64,000 nt of DNA from Faecalicatena fissicatena (GTDB taxonomy: Bacteria; Bacillota; Clostridia; Lachnospirales; Lachnospiraceae), in assembly GCA_001028025.1 (NCBI GenBank), contig LDAQ01000080.1:27957-91956 (forward strand), given 5' to 3'. Shown in pieces: positions 1 to 6,604 of the stretch (position 1 is the first letter of the stretch; every line of letters begins with the position of its first letter). The notes under the pieces are model-generated. The model had not been told where the DNA came from. It searched no databases and worked only from the letters and a program-made list of their open reading frames with translations. Both the position numbers and the translations under genes were made by a program.

Positions 1-377
1 TGATCACAGGAGAACCTTCCATCGTTGAGAAAGCGATGGCAGCCTTGAAAAAGCGCTTTCATACATTTCTGAATATTTACCGGTCAGAGCCCTTCTTTCT
101 GGAGATTATGCCCCAGAAGATCGATAAGGCCTATTCCCTGCAGAAGCTTCTAAACAGCATCGGACTGACTGCCGATCAGATGATATGCTGCGGGGATGGC
201 TATAACGATGTATCCATGATAGAATATGCCGGCCTCGGCGTAGCCATGGAAAATGCCCAGAGTGTTGTTAAAGATACCGCCGACTTTATTACCCGCTCTA
301 ATGACGATGACGGAATCCTCCATGTGATAGAAAAATTTATGGCCGGGAGCACCTGTAAGTCATGCCCGGCAATATAA
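1..377 (+). CDS. HAD-superfamily (Cof-type) phosphatase, C-terminal part, cut by window edge
   Basis: The reading frame is open from base 3 to the TAA at 375-377, so the gene starts before the window; the ATG at 36 is internal. The visible 120 or so residues hold the C-terminal part of a HAD-IIB/Cof hydrolase. The sequence around KIDKAYSLQKLL supplies the conserved lysine, and GDGYNDVSMIEYAG is the metal-binding motif with its paired aspartates, followed by the typical GVAMENA and DFIT segments. Family members dephosphorylate sugar phosphates, flavin or pyridoxal phosphates in the cytoplasm; the substrate cannot be read from this fragment. The last residues (STCKSCPAI) run slightly past the usual family end. 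The next gene is 215 bp away on the same strand. Confidence 0.9.
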   Translation, partial: ITGEPSIVEKAMAALKKRFHTFLNIYRSEPFFLEIMPQKIDKAYSLQKLLNSIGLTADQMICCGDGYNDVSMIEYAGLGVAMENAQSVVKDTADFITRSNDDDGILHVIEKFMAGSTCKSCPAI

Positions 378-441
378 TGAATTCCTAAAGTCATCCTACA
401 GCTCATCTCCTGAGGCCGGCTCCGCAGGAAACTGTAAAATA

Positions 442-461
442 GAGTTTCGCTTGCGAAACTC
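442..461. repeat. Perfect 9-bp inverted repeat (gagtttcgc-tt-gcgaaactc)
   Basis: A perfect 9-bp stem with a 2-base spacer lies in the GC-rich gap between the HAD gene and the Hpt gene. Flanking ccgcagg (423-429) and cctgcgg (465-471) extend the pairing into a larger imperfect hairpin. There is no T-run, so it is not a classical terminator. It may be a dispersed intergenic repeat; no second copy was seen in this window. Confidence 0.6.
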
Positions 462-524
462 GCGCCTGCGGCGGCCGCACCGCGGCATCTACATCTTACG
501 CCGCAGTGCGCATCCCCCGGAGGG

Positions 525-562
525 ATTTTATCTTATAGGCGTAATTTCCTATAAGATAAAAT
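525..562. repeat. Perfect 15-bp hairpin upstream of the Hpt gene
   Basis: The 15 bases at 525-539 (attttatcttatagg) are exactly complementary to 548-562, with an 8-base loop. The hairpin ends 30 bp before the Hpt start codon, and no T-run follows it. It could act as a bidirectional terminator-like stem, an mRNA-stabilising leader or part of a repeat together with the 442-461 hairpin. Function is not known. Confidence 0.65.
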
Positions 563-592
563 AATGATTCATAGAAAAATGAGGCAGATCAA

Positions 593-946
593 ATGGAATT
601 GAAAACTTTTTATGAAAATTTAGGAGCAGATTACAATATTGTTTTACGGAGACTCTTAAGAGAATCTTTGATCTATAAATATCTGAATATGCTGATAAAA
701 GATCCTTCTTTTGAAACTCTGCAAAACGCAGTCGAATCCGAAGATTTTGAAGAGATTTTCAGAGCGGCTCATACGATCAAAGGAATGGCTCTGAATCTGG
801 AACTGCCTCCCCTTGCTGCTGCCGCCTCAGATTTAACGGAATATTTAAGATACATAACCTCCGGGGAAGCAGATATATCTGTTGTAAAAGAAAAATATGA
901 GAAAATCAGGAATGAATATGAAACTGTCCGGAAACTGATGGAATAA
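593..946 (+). CDS. Stand-alone histidine phosphotransfer (Hpt) protein
   Basis: This 117-residue all-helical protein carries the Hpt signature HTIKG with the phospho-accepting histidine at about residue 60. That length is normal for a single-domain Hpt. Hpt proteins pass phosphate between receiver domains of multistep phosphorelays in the cytoplasm. It lies 26 bp upstream of a receiver/HD-GYP protein and probably shares its transcript, so that receiver is a likely partner. The hybrid kinase at about 50.4-53.3 kb has two receivers and no Hpt domain of its own, so it is another candidate donor; that link is inference. The ribosome site is a modest GAGGC about 8 bases before the ATG. Confidence 0.88.
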   Translation: MELKTFYENLGADYNIVLRRLLRESLIYKYLNMLIKDPSFETLQNAVESEDFEEIFRAAHTIKGMALNLELPPLAAAASDLTEYLRYITSGEADISVVKEKYEKIRNEYETVRKLME

Positions 947-972
947 TTCCGATAAGCTGAAGGAGCAAGCGA

Positions 973-3045
973 ATGACAAGTACAGAACAAAAGAAAACCA
1001 TTTTAATTGTGGATGATGCGGAACTAAACCGCGCTCTCCTGTCCGATATACTGCAGGAGGATTATAATATAATCGAAGCGGCCGACGGAACAGAAGCCAT
1101 TGAGATTCTGAAAAAGAACGATGCATCCATTTCCCTGATTCTGCTCGATATTTTAATGCCCAGGATGTCGGGGTTCGATGTTCTGACAATTATGCAGAAG
1201 AACCACTGGCACGAAACGATTCCTGTAGTCATTATTTCATCTGAAAATTCCATGGAATATATTGAAAAGGGCTACGAATACGGTGTTGTCGATTATATCA
1301 GCCGCCCGTTCGACTCTAATATCGTACTGCAGCGTGTGAAAAACACCATCATTCTTTACTCAAAGCAAAAAGAACTGGAAGGTCTCGTAAAGGAGCAGAT
1401 GCTTGAGAAAGAGAGCAATAACGCTCTTATGATCAATATTCTCAGTACGATCGTGGAATTCCGTAATGGTGAATCAGGGCTCCATGTCATACGCATACGC
1501 ATTATAACCGAGATTCTCCTCGAAGCACTGCGGAAGCGCTATCCGGAATATGCGATCGATGAATCCCATATTGCACTGATCTCCAATGCAGCCGCACTGC
1601 ACGATATCGGAAAGATTGAGATACCCGAAGAAATCCTGAATAAACCGGGTAAACTCACCGTGGAAGAATTTGAGATCATGAAAACTCATTCTGCACGCGG
1701 AGAACAGATGCTGAATGAACTTCGTTTCGGAAGTGATGAGGAGCTGGTGAGATATGCAAGGCAGATCTGTCGCTGGCATCATGAGCGATGGGACGGCAAC
1801 GGATATCCCGATCATCTTAAAGGCGACGAGATTCCAATCGCAGCCCAGATTGTTTCCGTGGCGGATGTTTACGATGCATTGGTAAGTGAGCGCGTCTACA
1901 AGCCTCCGTACACACATAAACAGGCCATGCAAATGATATTGAACGGGGAATGCGGCATGTTTAACAGCAAACTGATCGTTTGTCTCACGGAAGTTGATAC
2001 ATATCTGGAGACGGCTGTCAGTCTGAGGAGCCATGATCCCGCACATATATTTAATATCAACCAGCTCTCCCAGGAGCTGTTCCAGAAAAAAGGCGTTAAG
2101 CTGTCAGACCGCACGCTGTTCCTTCTGGAGCAGGAGCGGACCAAATATCAGTTTATAGCCTCTTTGTCCAAAGATGTTTTATTCGAATATGATTTCAGCA
2201 CGGACACCGTTCTGTTCTCAGAAAAATGCCGGGAAGAATTTAATTTTCCTTCTATCATAACGGATTTTGTGGAAAAGAACAGATTATATGGAGTGATTAG
2301 TGAAAAGGATTTTCAGGATTTGATAACACGAATAGAATCTACTACGTCGGCCGCCCCTGTCTTTCAGAAGAGGCTGCTGCTGTCCACCATCAGCGGGACA
2401 CAGGAATGGTATGAATTTATCGGCCGGACTCTTTGGGCTGACAATGACGGGAATGAAGAACTTTACAGCTGCGTTGGCCGTATTGCACGTTCCCAGTCCG
2501 GAAGTAATCTGGCCATGCAGGAACTTGCCCAACGGGATGCGCTTACTAACCTTTATAATCAGGGTACTGCCCGGAAAATCATATCACAGACCATAAGCAC
2601 CGATCCCCGGACAACCGGTCTCATGGTTATGTTTGATCTGGATAACTTCAAAAAACTGAATGAGCGAAACGGACATTTATTCGGAGATCAGATATTGAAG
2701 CATATCGCCCGAATCTCCGAGAATAATATCCGGAAAAAGGATATCTGTTCACGGATCGGGGGAGACAGATTCCTGCTCTACTTCGGTGAACTCTTTTCCG
2801 AAGAATTTGTATATCCATACTGCACCACCCTCACCAGGGCCCTGACACAAAAGTATAAAGATTCCGAATATACGGTCAGCATGGGGGCAGCCTTATATCC
2901 ACAGGACGGAACTACCTATGAAGAACTCTTCCGGCATACAAAAGAGGCACTGGAAACCTCCAAGCGCCGGGGAAAAAACTGTTTTACCCGTTATCGGGAT
3001 GCTCATTCCAGGCAGGAGCCTTTTCCGGAAGCTGTGCCAGAATGA
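973..3045 (+). CDS. Response regulator: receiver, HD-GYP phosphodiesterase, PAS-like and degenerate GGDEF domains
   Basis: This 690-residue protein starts with a receiver domain (about 1-125; phospho-acceptor Asp59 in LLLDILMP). The usual Lys-Pro near its end reads RPF, so the conserved lysine is Arg111. An HD-GYP domain follows (about 150-345), with H210-D211 in HDIGK, HH at 269-270 and GYP at 277-279, all intact for c-di-GMP phosphodiesterase activity. A PAS-like stretch (about 390-510) leads to a GGDEF-fold domain (about 520-675) whose signature reads GGDRF (596-600). The diguanylate cyclase function is therefore probably lost and the domain may only bind GTP or act as a regulator. It sits behind the Hpt gene. 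Its 3' end overlaps the convergent EamA gene by 62 bp. Confidence 0.9.
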   Translation: MTSTEQKKTILIVDDAELNRALLSDILQEDYNIIEAADGTEAIEILKKNDASISLILLDILMPRMSGFDVLTIMQKNHWHETIPVVIISSENSMEYIEKGYEYGVVDYISRPFDSNIVLQRVKNTIILYSKQKELEGLVKEQMLEKESNNALMINILSTIVEFRNGESGLHVIRIRIITEILLEALRKRYPEYAIDESHIALISNAAALHDIGKIEIPEEILNKPGKLTVEEFEIMKTHSARGEQMLNELRFGSDEELVRYARQICRWHHERWDGNGYPDHLKGDEIPIAAQIVSVADVYDALVSERVYKPPYTHKQAMQMILNGECGMFNSKLIVCLTEVDTYLETAVSLRSHDPAHIFNINQLSQELFQKKGVKLSDRTLFLLEQERTKYQFIASLSKDVLFEYDFSTDTVLFSEKCREEFNFPSIITDFVEKNRLYGVISEKDFQDLITRIESTTSAAPVFQKRLLLSTISGTQEWYEFIGRTLWADNDGNEELYSCVGRIARSQSGSNLAMQELAQRDALTNLYNQGTARKIISQTISTDPRTTGLMVMFDLDNFKKLNERNGHLFGDQILKHIARISENNIRKKDICSRIGGDRFLLYFGELFSEEFVYPYCTTLTRALTQKYKDSEYTVSMGAALYPQDGTTYEELFRHTKEALETSKRRGKNCFTRYRDAHSRQEPFPEAVPE

Positions 3046-3913
3046 TAGCGGCAAATACCAGTGCGCACCCGAACAGCTCTTTTACTGAGAGTGTTTCATG
3101 TATAATCAGCCAGCCGGTAAGTGCTGCAAATACGGATTCCAGGCTTAATATAAGAGAAGCCACTGTGGGATCCGTATTTTTTTGTGCAATAATCTGCAGA
3201 GTATAAGCGACACCGCAGGACAAAACTCCCGCATAAAGAAGCGGCAGATACGCGTCCAGGATACTCCCAAGGTCCGGTTTTTCTGACACAAACATAGGCA
3301 CAGCACAGAGAATTCCGCAGATAAAAAACTGGATGCAGGAAAGCTTCACCCCATCTGCCTTTGGTGAATAGTAATCAATAATCAGAATATGTAATGAAAA
3401 AACAAAAGCACAGATAATCATCAGAACATCCCCATAAGAAATGGAAAAGCCCTCTTTTATACATAAGAAATACATCCCCACAACGGCCAGTCCAACGCTG
3501 AACCAGATCTTTCCCCCTGCCTTTCGTCCAAGAAAAAGCCCGAGAACAGGTACAATTAAAATATACAGGGCAGTAATGAAACCAGCCTTCCCGGCACTTG
3601 TATACACAAGCCCGATCTGCTGCAGTGAACTCGCCACAGCCAGCGCAAGCCCGCAGAACAAGCCGCCTATCCAGAGAGTCTTACTGCTTTTTTTAGCCTC
3701 TGCCCGCTGTTCCTCTGTCTCCGCCGTCTTTTTCTTTCTTCCCATAACCCAGATCACAGGAAGCAGTACAATCCCGCCCAGAAAACACCGCAGCGAGTTA
3801 AACGTAAACGGTCCGATATAATCCATCCCCACACTCTGCGCCACAAAAGCACTCCCCCAGATCAGGGCAGTCAGCACAAGCATGACATTGTTCTTAAACT
3901 TCTGATTCACCAT
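2984..3913 (-). CDS. EamA/DMT-family membrane transporter
   Basis: This protein of about 309 residues has ten hydrophobic segments in two EamA-type halves, with the family pattern WGSAFVAQ near the start and SLESVFAALTGW in the second half. DMT exporters move metabolites or amino acids across the cytoplasmic membrane; the substrate cannot be told. I prefer the ATG at 3913, which has GGATG spaced well before it, over one three codons upstream whose purine-rich tract abuts the codon. The gene converges on and overlaps the receiver/HD-GYP gene by 62 bp. The palindromic element at 4024-4276 lies about 110 bp upstream. Confidence 0.88.
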   Translation of the reverse strand: MVNQKFKNNVMLVLTALIWGSAFVAQSVGMDYIGPFTFNSLRCFLGGIVLLPVIWVMGRKKKTAETEEQRAEAKKSSKTLWIGGLFCGLALAVASSLQQIGLVYTSAGKAGFITALYILIVPVLGLFLGRKAGGKIWFSVGLAVVGMYFLCIKEGFSISYGDVLMIICAFVFSLHILIIDYYSPKADGVKLSCIQFFICGILCAVPMFVSEKPDLGSILDAYLPLLYAGVLSCGVAYTLQIIAQKNTDPTVASLILSLESVFAALTGWLIIHETLSVKELFGCALVFAAIILAQLPEKAPAWNEHPDNG

Positions 3914-4535
3914 AATTCTCATCCTTTTCTACAAAATAATACATGGTAAAGTATAACATTCCCCTCCACATATTACCAGACGGAATTTTTAGGGCAGCGG
4001 GGGGAGGTTGTATAGAAGGGGCCGCCGCGCGGGATTCGGAGATGGGGGGCCGGGGTGCGGGCGAAGAATGGGTAAGCGCCTAAATAAAATCTCCGATGAA
4101 ACGGGGGACACCGCGAACACTCAGAAAAAGCCCTGATGGCTTTTTCCTGCGGGTTCGCTCGATTCCCGAACTTGTGGTTCGGGAATCGGTCCCTGTTTCA
4201 TCGGAGATTTTATTGAAGGCGCTTATCCCATTCTTCTGGACGCACCCCGGCCCCCCATCTCCGAATCCCGCGCGGCTTGGTGCATCATGACGGAACTGCA
4301 CGCTGTTATGGAGGGATTCCGGACGGGAGAGACGGATTGAGCTGTATTGGTGAAACTTGGGTTGCTGCAGCAAGCTACAGAATAAAATATTACTGTTTCT
4401 GTATATTTTCGTAGGCATACATTCATATATTCCTACTCTTCATGACCAATTACTGAAGTCCCTATATTTCCTATGCCTTCCCCAGCCAAGAATTCTCCCG
4501 CATAGCCCCTCCCGATCCACACAGGCGTCCCCCCT
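3914..4535. other. Gene-free stretch of 622 bp around palindromic copy A
   Basis: Apart from the palindrome at 4024-4276 this gap holds no credible gene. Short open frames here only reflect the GC-rich arms. Bases 4330-4470 are AT-rich, with a 12-bp palindrome (ttgctgcagcaa, about 4362-4373), and correspond in layout to the AT-rich core of the complete element at 5649-6594. No clear promoter for the EamA gene stands out. Confidence 0.6.
4024..4276. repeat. Long palindromic element, copy A (about 83-bp arms, twin-hairpin apex)
   Basis: The left arm (4024-4105) is nearly fully complementary to the right arm (4191-4276), with a few single-base bulges. The 85-base apex folds as two hairpins. At 4113-4158 gcgaac/gttcgc closes an inner stem of agaaaaagcc type, whose loop reads ATCA on the minus strand. 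At 4161-4187 there is a perfect 11-bp stem with a CACAA loop on the minus strand. Just right of the arm, cttggtgcatca (4276-4287) and ggtgaaac (4349-4356) match the start and end of the second stem of the complete copy at 5971-6050. At about 4525-4545 a GCGTCCCC...CTACAGC string resembles the family end motif and contains the stop codon of the ArsR gene. This copy looks half-complete. Confidence 0.8.
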
Positions 4536-5567
4536 CTACAGCAACAGTTTTTTTAGGGAATGGATGTATTTTTCTATGTTTTCTTCCTGCAGGCAGTAGT
4601 ATACTTTCCCATCTTTTTTCTGGACTGTTACGAGTCCGCTGCTCATGAGGATGTTCATATGGTGTGAGGTTGTGGAGGGGGACAGGTTCAGGGCTTCAGC
4701 CAGTTCCAGATTGTATTTGCTGGACTCCTTGAGTGAACAGAGGATGTCCAGTTTGCTTTTATCAGCAAAGGATTTGGACTGTCGGATAAGTTCCTCTTTT
4801 ATGCTGTCGGCTGCCGCTTCGTTTTTTTCCAGATCTTCGTTCAGGATACCCTGATAGCAGTGTGAATACAGGACAACCTGCAGCATGGGAAATACAAGTG
4901 TTGCGTATATAACAGGATTGTCGCTGCAGGTGTTGACCAGCTGCATGAACTCGCTGTTGTTGTATCTTGCAAGACGCTTCAGCAGCTTCTCTAAGGGTTT
5001 TGCCACGCTTGCCCGGGCTTTTTCGAATGCGGACATATTGAGGCGCACAGTTTCAAAGAGCTGTGTAAACCAGTAGTCGGGCCTTCGCAGAAGATCCAGG
5101 ACATACCATTTTTCTTCACTTTTTAAATCCGCGTTATCTAAAAAGTCCAGCATGGACTTTTCATCCGGAAGCTGGGGCATGTCTTTGATATCGGGCAGCT
5201 GGGCGTGCTCGATGGTATCTGTTATGTAGAATGCAATAAAGCTCCTTAGCCTCATGGGATCCAACGGCTCATTTTCTTCCAGGTATTTTCGATTCTCAAC
5301 CGCCATGGTAAGGACCATTAAGAATAACTCCTGCGAAGAGTTCTGGAAAAAGAAGTCCTCTGAAGGCGTCTCTACCCTGTACTTCAAAAAAGTCTCCACA
5401 TACTTCTCCACGATTTTCAAATGCTTGTTATAAAATGTTTCTCCGTCTATCCCGTAATCATCCATTGCCTTTATAGTCTCTGTTTTCCAGTCTCCGCCAT
5501 GGGCGATAGTAAGAAGACCCAGTATTTCAAATACCGGATCCAGTTCGTTATAAATCTCGATGCTCAT
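4536..5567 (-). CDS. ArsR-type winged-helix transcriptional regulator with long N-terminal domain
   Basis: The protein has 343 residues. Its C-terminal 75 or so residues form an ArsR winged helix: KLDILCSLKE, then a recognition-helix region LSPSTTSHHMNILMSSGLV and a wing with KKDGKVYYCL. The 260-residue N-terminal part is helical and not recognised; proteins of this layout (DUF-type domain plus ArsR HTH) occur in Clostridia as single-gene regulators. No metal-binding cysteine pair is visible in the helix, so a metal sensor is unlikely. It is transcribed alone. Its stop codon lies within a sequence resembling the palindromic element end motif, and the complete element begins about 80 bp upstream of its start. 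Confidence 0.8.
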   Translation of the reverse strand: MSIEIYNELDPVFEILGLLTIAHGGDWKTETIKAMDDYGIDGETFYNKHLKIVEKYVETFLKYRVETPSEDFFFQNSSQELFLMVLTMAVENRKYLEENEPLDPMRLRSFIAFYITDTIEHAQLPDIKDMPQLPDEKSMLDFLDNADLKSEEKWYVLDLLRRPDYWFTQLFETVRLNMSAFEKARASVAKPLEKLLKRLARYNNSEFMQLVNTCSDNPVIYATLVFPMLQVVLYSHCYQGILNEDLEKNEAAADSIKEELIRQSKSFADKSKLDILCSLKESSKYNLELAEALNLSPSTTSHHMNILMSSGLVTVQKKDGKVYYCLQEENIEKYIHSLKKLLL

Positions 5568-5677
5568 AGAATTCCTCCGTCCCCTGTTTCATGCATATAG
5601 AATAGCATATCATAGCTCAAAAGTGCAAGTCTGCGGAACTTAGGAGCGAGCTTTAGTTTCGGGAACGGGTGGGGACG

Positions 5678-5969
5678 CTAAAAAACCGGGAAGCCTGCCC
5701 CCTGCCGTGAGCATATATGCCCTTTTAAAAATCCGCTCCGTTTACGTAAGAGGCCCTAAAGGAACAAACAGAGAAAATGGCGGTCCAGCGGCATGCAGCC
5801 CGAAATTCGATAATTTCGGGCCTTAGGCCGCTTCAGAATTTGCCGTGAAACGGCAAATTCTGCCCGCCATTTTCTCTGTTTGTTCCTTAAGGGCCTCTAA
5901 CGTAAACTCTAGGACTTTTAAAAGGGCATATATGCTCACGGCAGGGGACAGACTTCCCGGTTTATTAGC
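5678..5969. repeat. Arm hairpin B of the complete element
   Basis: Arms 5678-5783 and 5864-5969 pair along about 106 bases with a few internal loops, for example around 5730-5740 against 5905-5920. The apex holds two hairpins. At 5788-5831 gcggc/gccgc closes an asymmetric loop and a perfect 10-bp inner stem (gcccgaaatt, loop cgat). At 5834-5862 there is a perfect 13-bp stem with a 3-base loop. The order on the plus strand is the same as in copies A and F. Confidence 0.85.
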
Positions 5970-5970
5970 T

Positions 5971-6272
5971 GGTGCATCCAATCGGTAGGTAAGCTCATTT
6001 GCCGGGGAGGCTCCGAACCGTGGCAGCGTATTAATTCGTCTGGTGGAACGTAGAAGTAATGGTAGATGACTAATAAATATAGCAGCTATGTTTTGCAAAT
6101 ATAGGAAGAATATGCATATTGCTGTATAAGTTTATCTCATGCATTCTTCAAACGATTAAAACCTTCTACTTTCTCATGAACTGGAGCTACATTGTAACAT
6201 CCAGCGAATTAATACGCTGCCACGGTCCGGAGCCTCCCCGGCAAACAAGCTTACCTACCGATTGGATGCACC
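5971..6272. repeat. Central stem C of the complete element with AT-rich core
   Basis: Bases 5971-6038 and 6205-6272 are inverted copies with 65 of 68 positions matching. All three mismatches are A-C or C-A pairs on the plus strand, which would be U-G or G-U wobble pairs in a minus-strand transcript. The 166-bp core (6039-6204) is AT-rich and carries GGTGGAAC and ATAAATAT strings that recur in spirit in copies A and F. No gene is seen in it. Confidence 0.85.
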
Positions 6273-6274
6273 AA

Positions 6275-6566
6275 GCGAAATGAATGGATCGCCGCAAGCC
6301 TCCCAAGTGCACACATGCCGTTTTGAAGTGCTAAAGCGGACCTTAGAAATTCCTGGAAGCCGCCAGCCGGGAAAGTGGGGAAATTTTGTGATCACCGAAT
6401 CACAAAATTAGCTGACCCAGCGCGAGAAATCTTCAGATTTCTCACGATGTGTCAGCTGTGCCCCACTTTCCCGGCTGTCGGCTTCCTGGAATTTCTTAGG
6501 TTCGTGTCCGCACATCAAAACGGCATGTGTGCACTTGGGAGGCTTGCGGCGATCCATTCATTTCGC
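6275..6566. repeat. Arm hairpin D of the complete element
   Basis: Arms 6275-6380 and 6461-6566 pair over 106 bases; the outer 52 or so are perfect. Some inner mismatches are transversions (T-T, C-T), giving fixed internal loops. At the apex, hairpin 6382-6409 has a perfect 11-bp stem with a CACCGA loop. Hairpin 6411-6456 has gctgac/gtcagc outside, an internal loop CCAGCGC facing ACGATGT, an 8-bp inner stem gagaaatc and a TTCA loop. The apex order is reversed relative to arm B, as expected for an inverted half. Confidence 0.85.
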
Positions 6567-6604
6567 GTCCCCATCCGTCCCCAAGTCTAAAGCTTGTCCC
6601 CAGC

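Larger units (their letters stand above)
5649..6594. repeat. Complete 946-bp symmetric palindromic element (two arm hairpins, central stem, end motifs)
   Basis: The two 30-bp ends (5649-5678 and 6565-6594) are inverted copies with 25 of 30 identical bases; both begin AGCTTTAG and end GGGGACGC. Inside lie arm hairpin 5678-5969, a 68-bp stem half at 5971-6038 paired to 6205-6272, an AT-rich core at 6039-6204, and arm hairpin 6275-6566. The whole is a nested palindrome of two face-to-face half-elements. It fills the gap between the ArsR gene and the FGGY kinase and contains no credible gene. The end motif recurs at 63445-63474 with the same 30-base length. The arms are unrelated in sequence to those of other copies, but the twin-hairpin apex is shared. 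RNA gene or fold-back DNA element are both possible. Confidence 0.85.

Noticed and set aside
31..50. ATG at 36 as the true start of the HAD gene
   Set aside because: The frame stays open to the window edge with family-like sequence before it and there is no ribosome site.
4080..4426. Open frames across palindromic copy A
   Set aside because: Both strands are open only because the arms are GC-rich inverted copies; no start signals or domains.
5823..6590. Short open frames inside the complete palindromic element
   Set aside because: They span hairpin arms and loops, lack ribosome sites and have no homologous look; the palindrome explains the sequence.
5649..6594. Reading the element as a CRISPR array or integron attC array
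   Set aside because: There are no regularly spaced identical direct repeats and no cas or integrase gene; arms are inverted and unique.
5649..6594. Insertion sequence or MITE with a known transposase family
   Set aside because: No transposase in the window, no evident target-site duplication, and arm sequences are not shared between copies.
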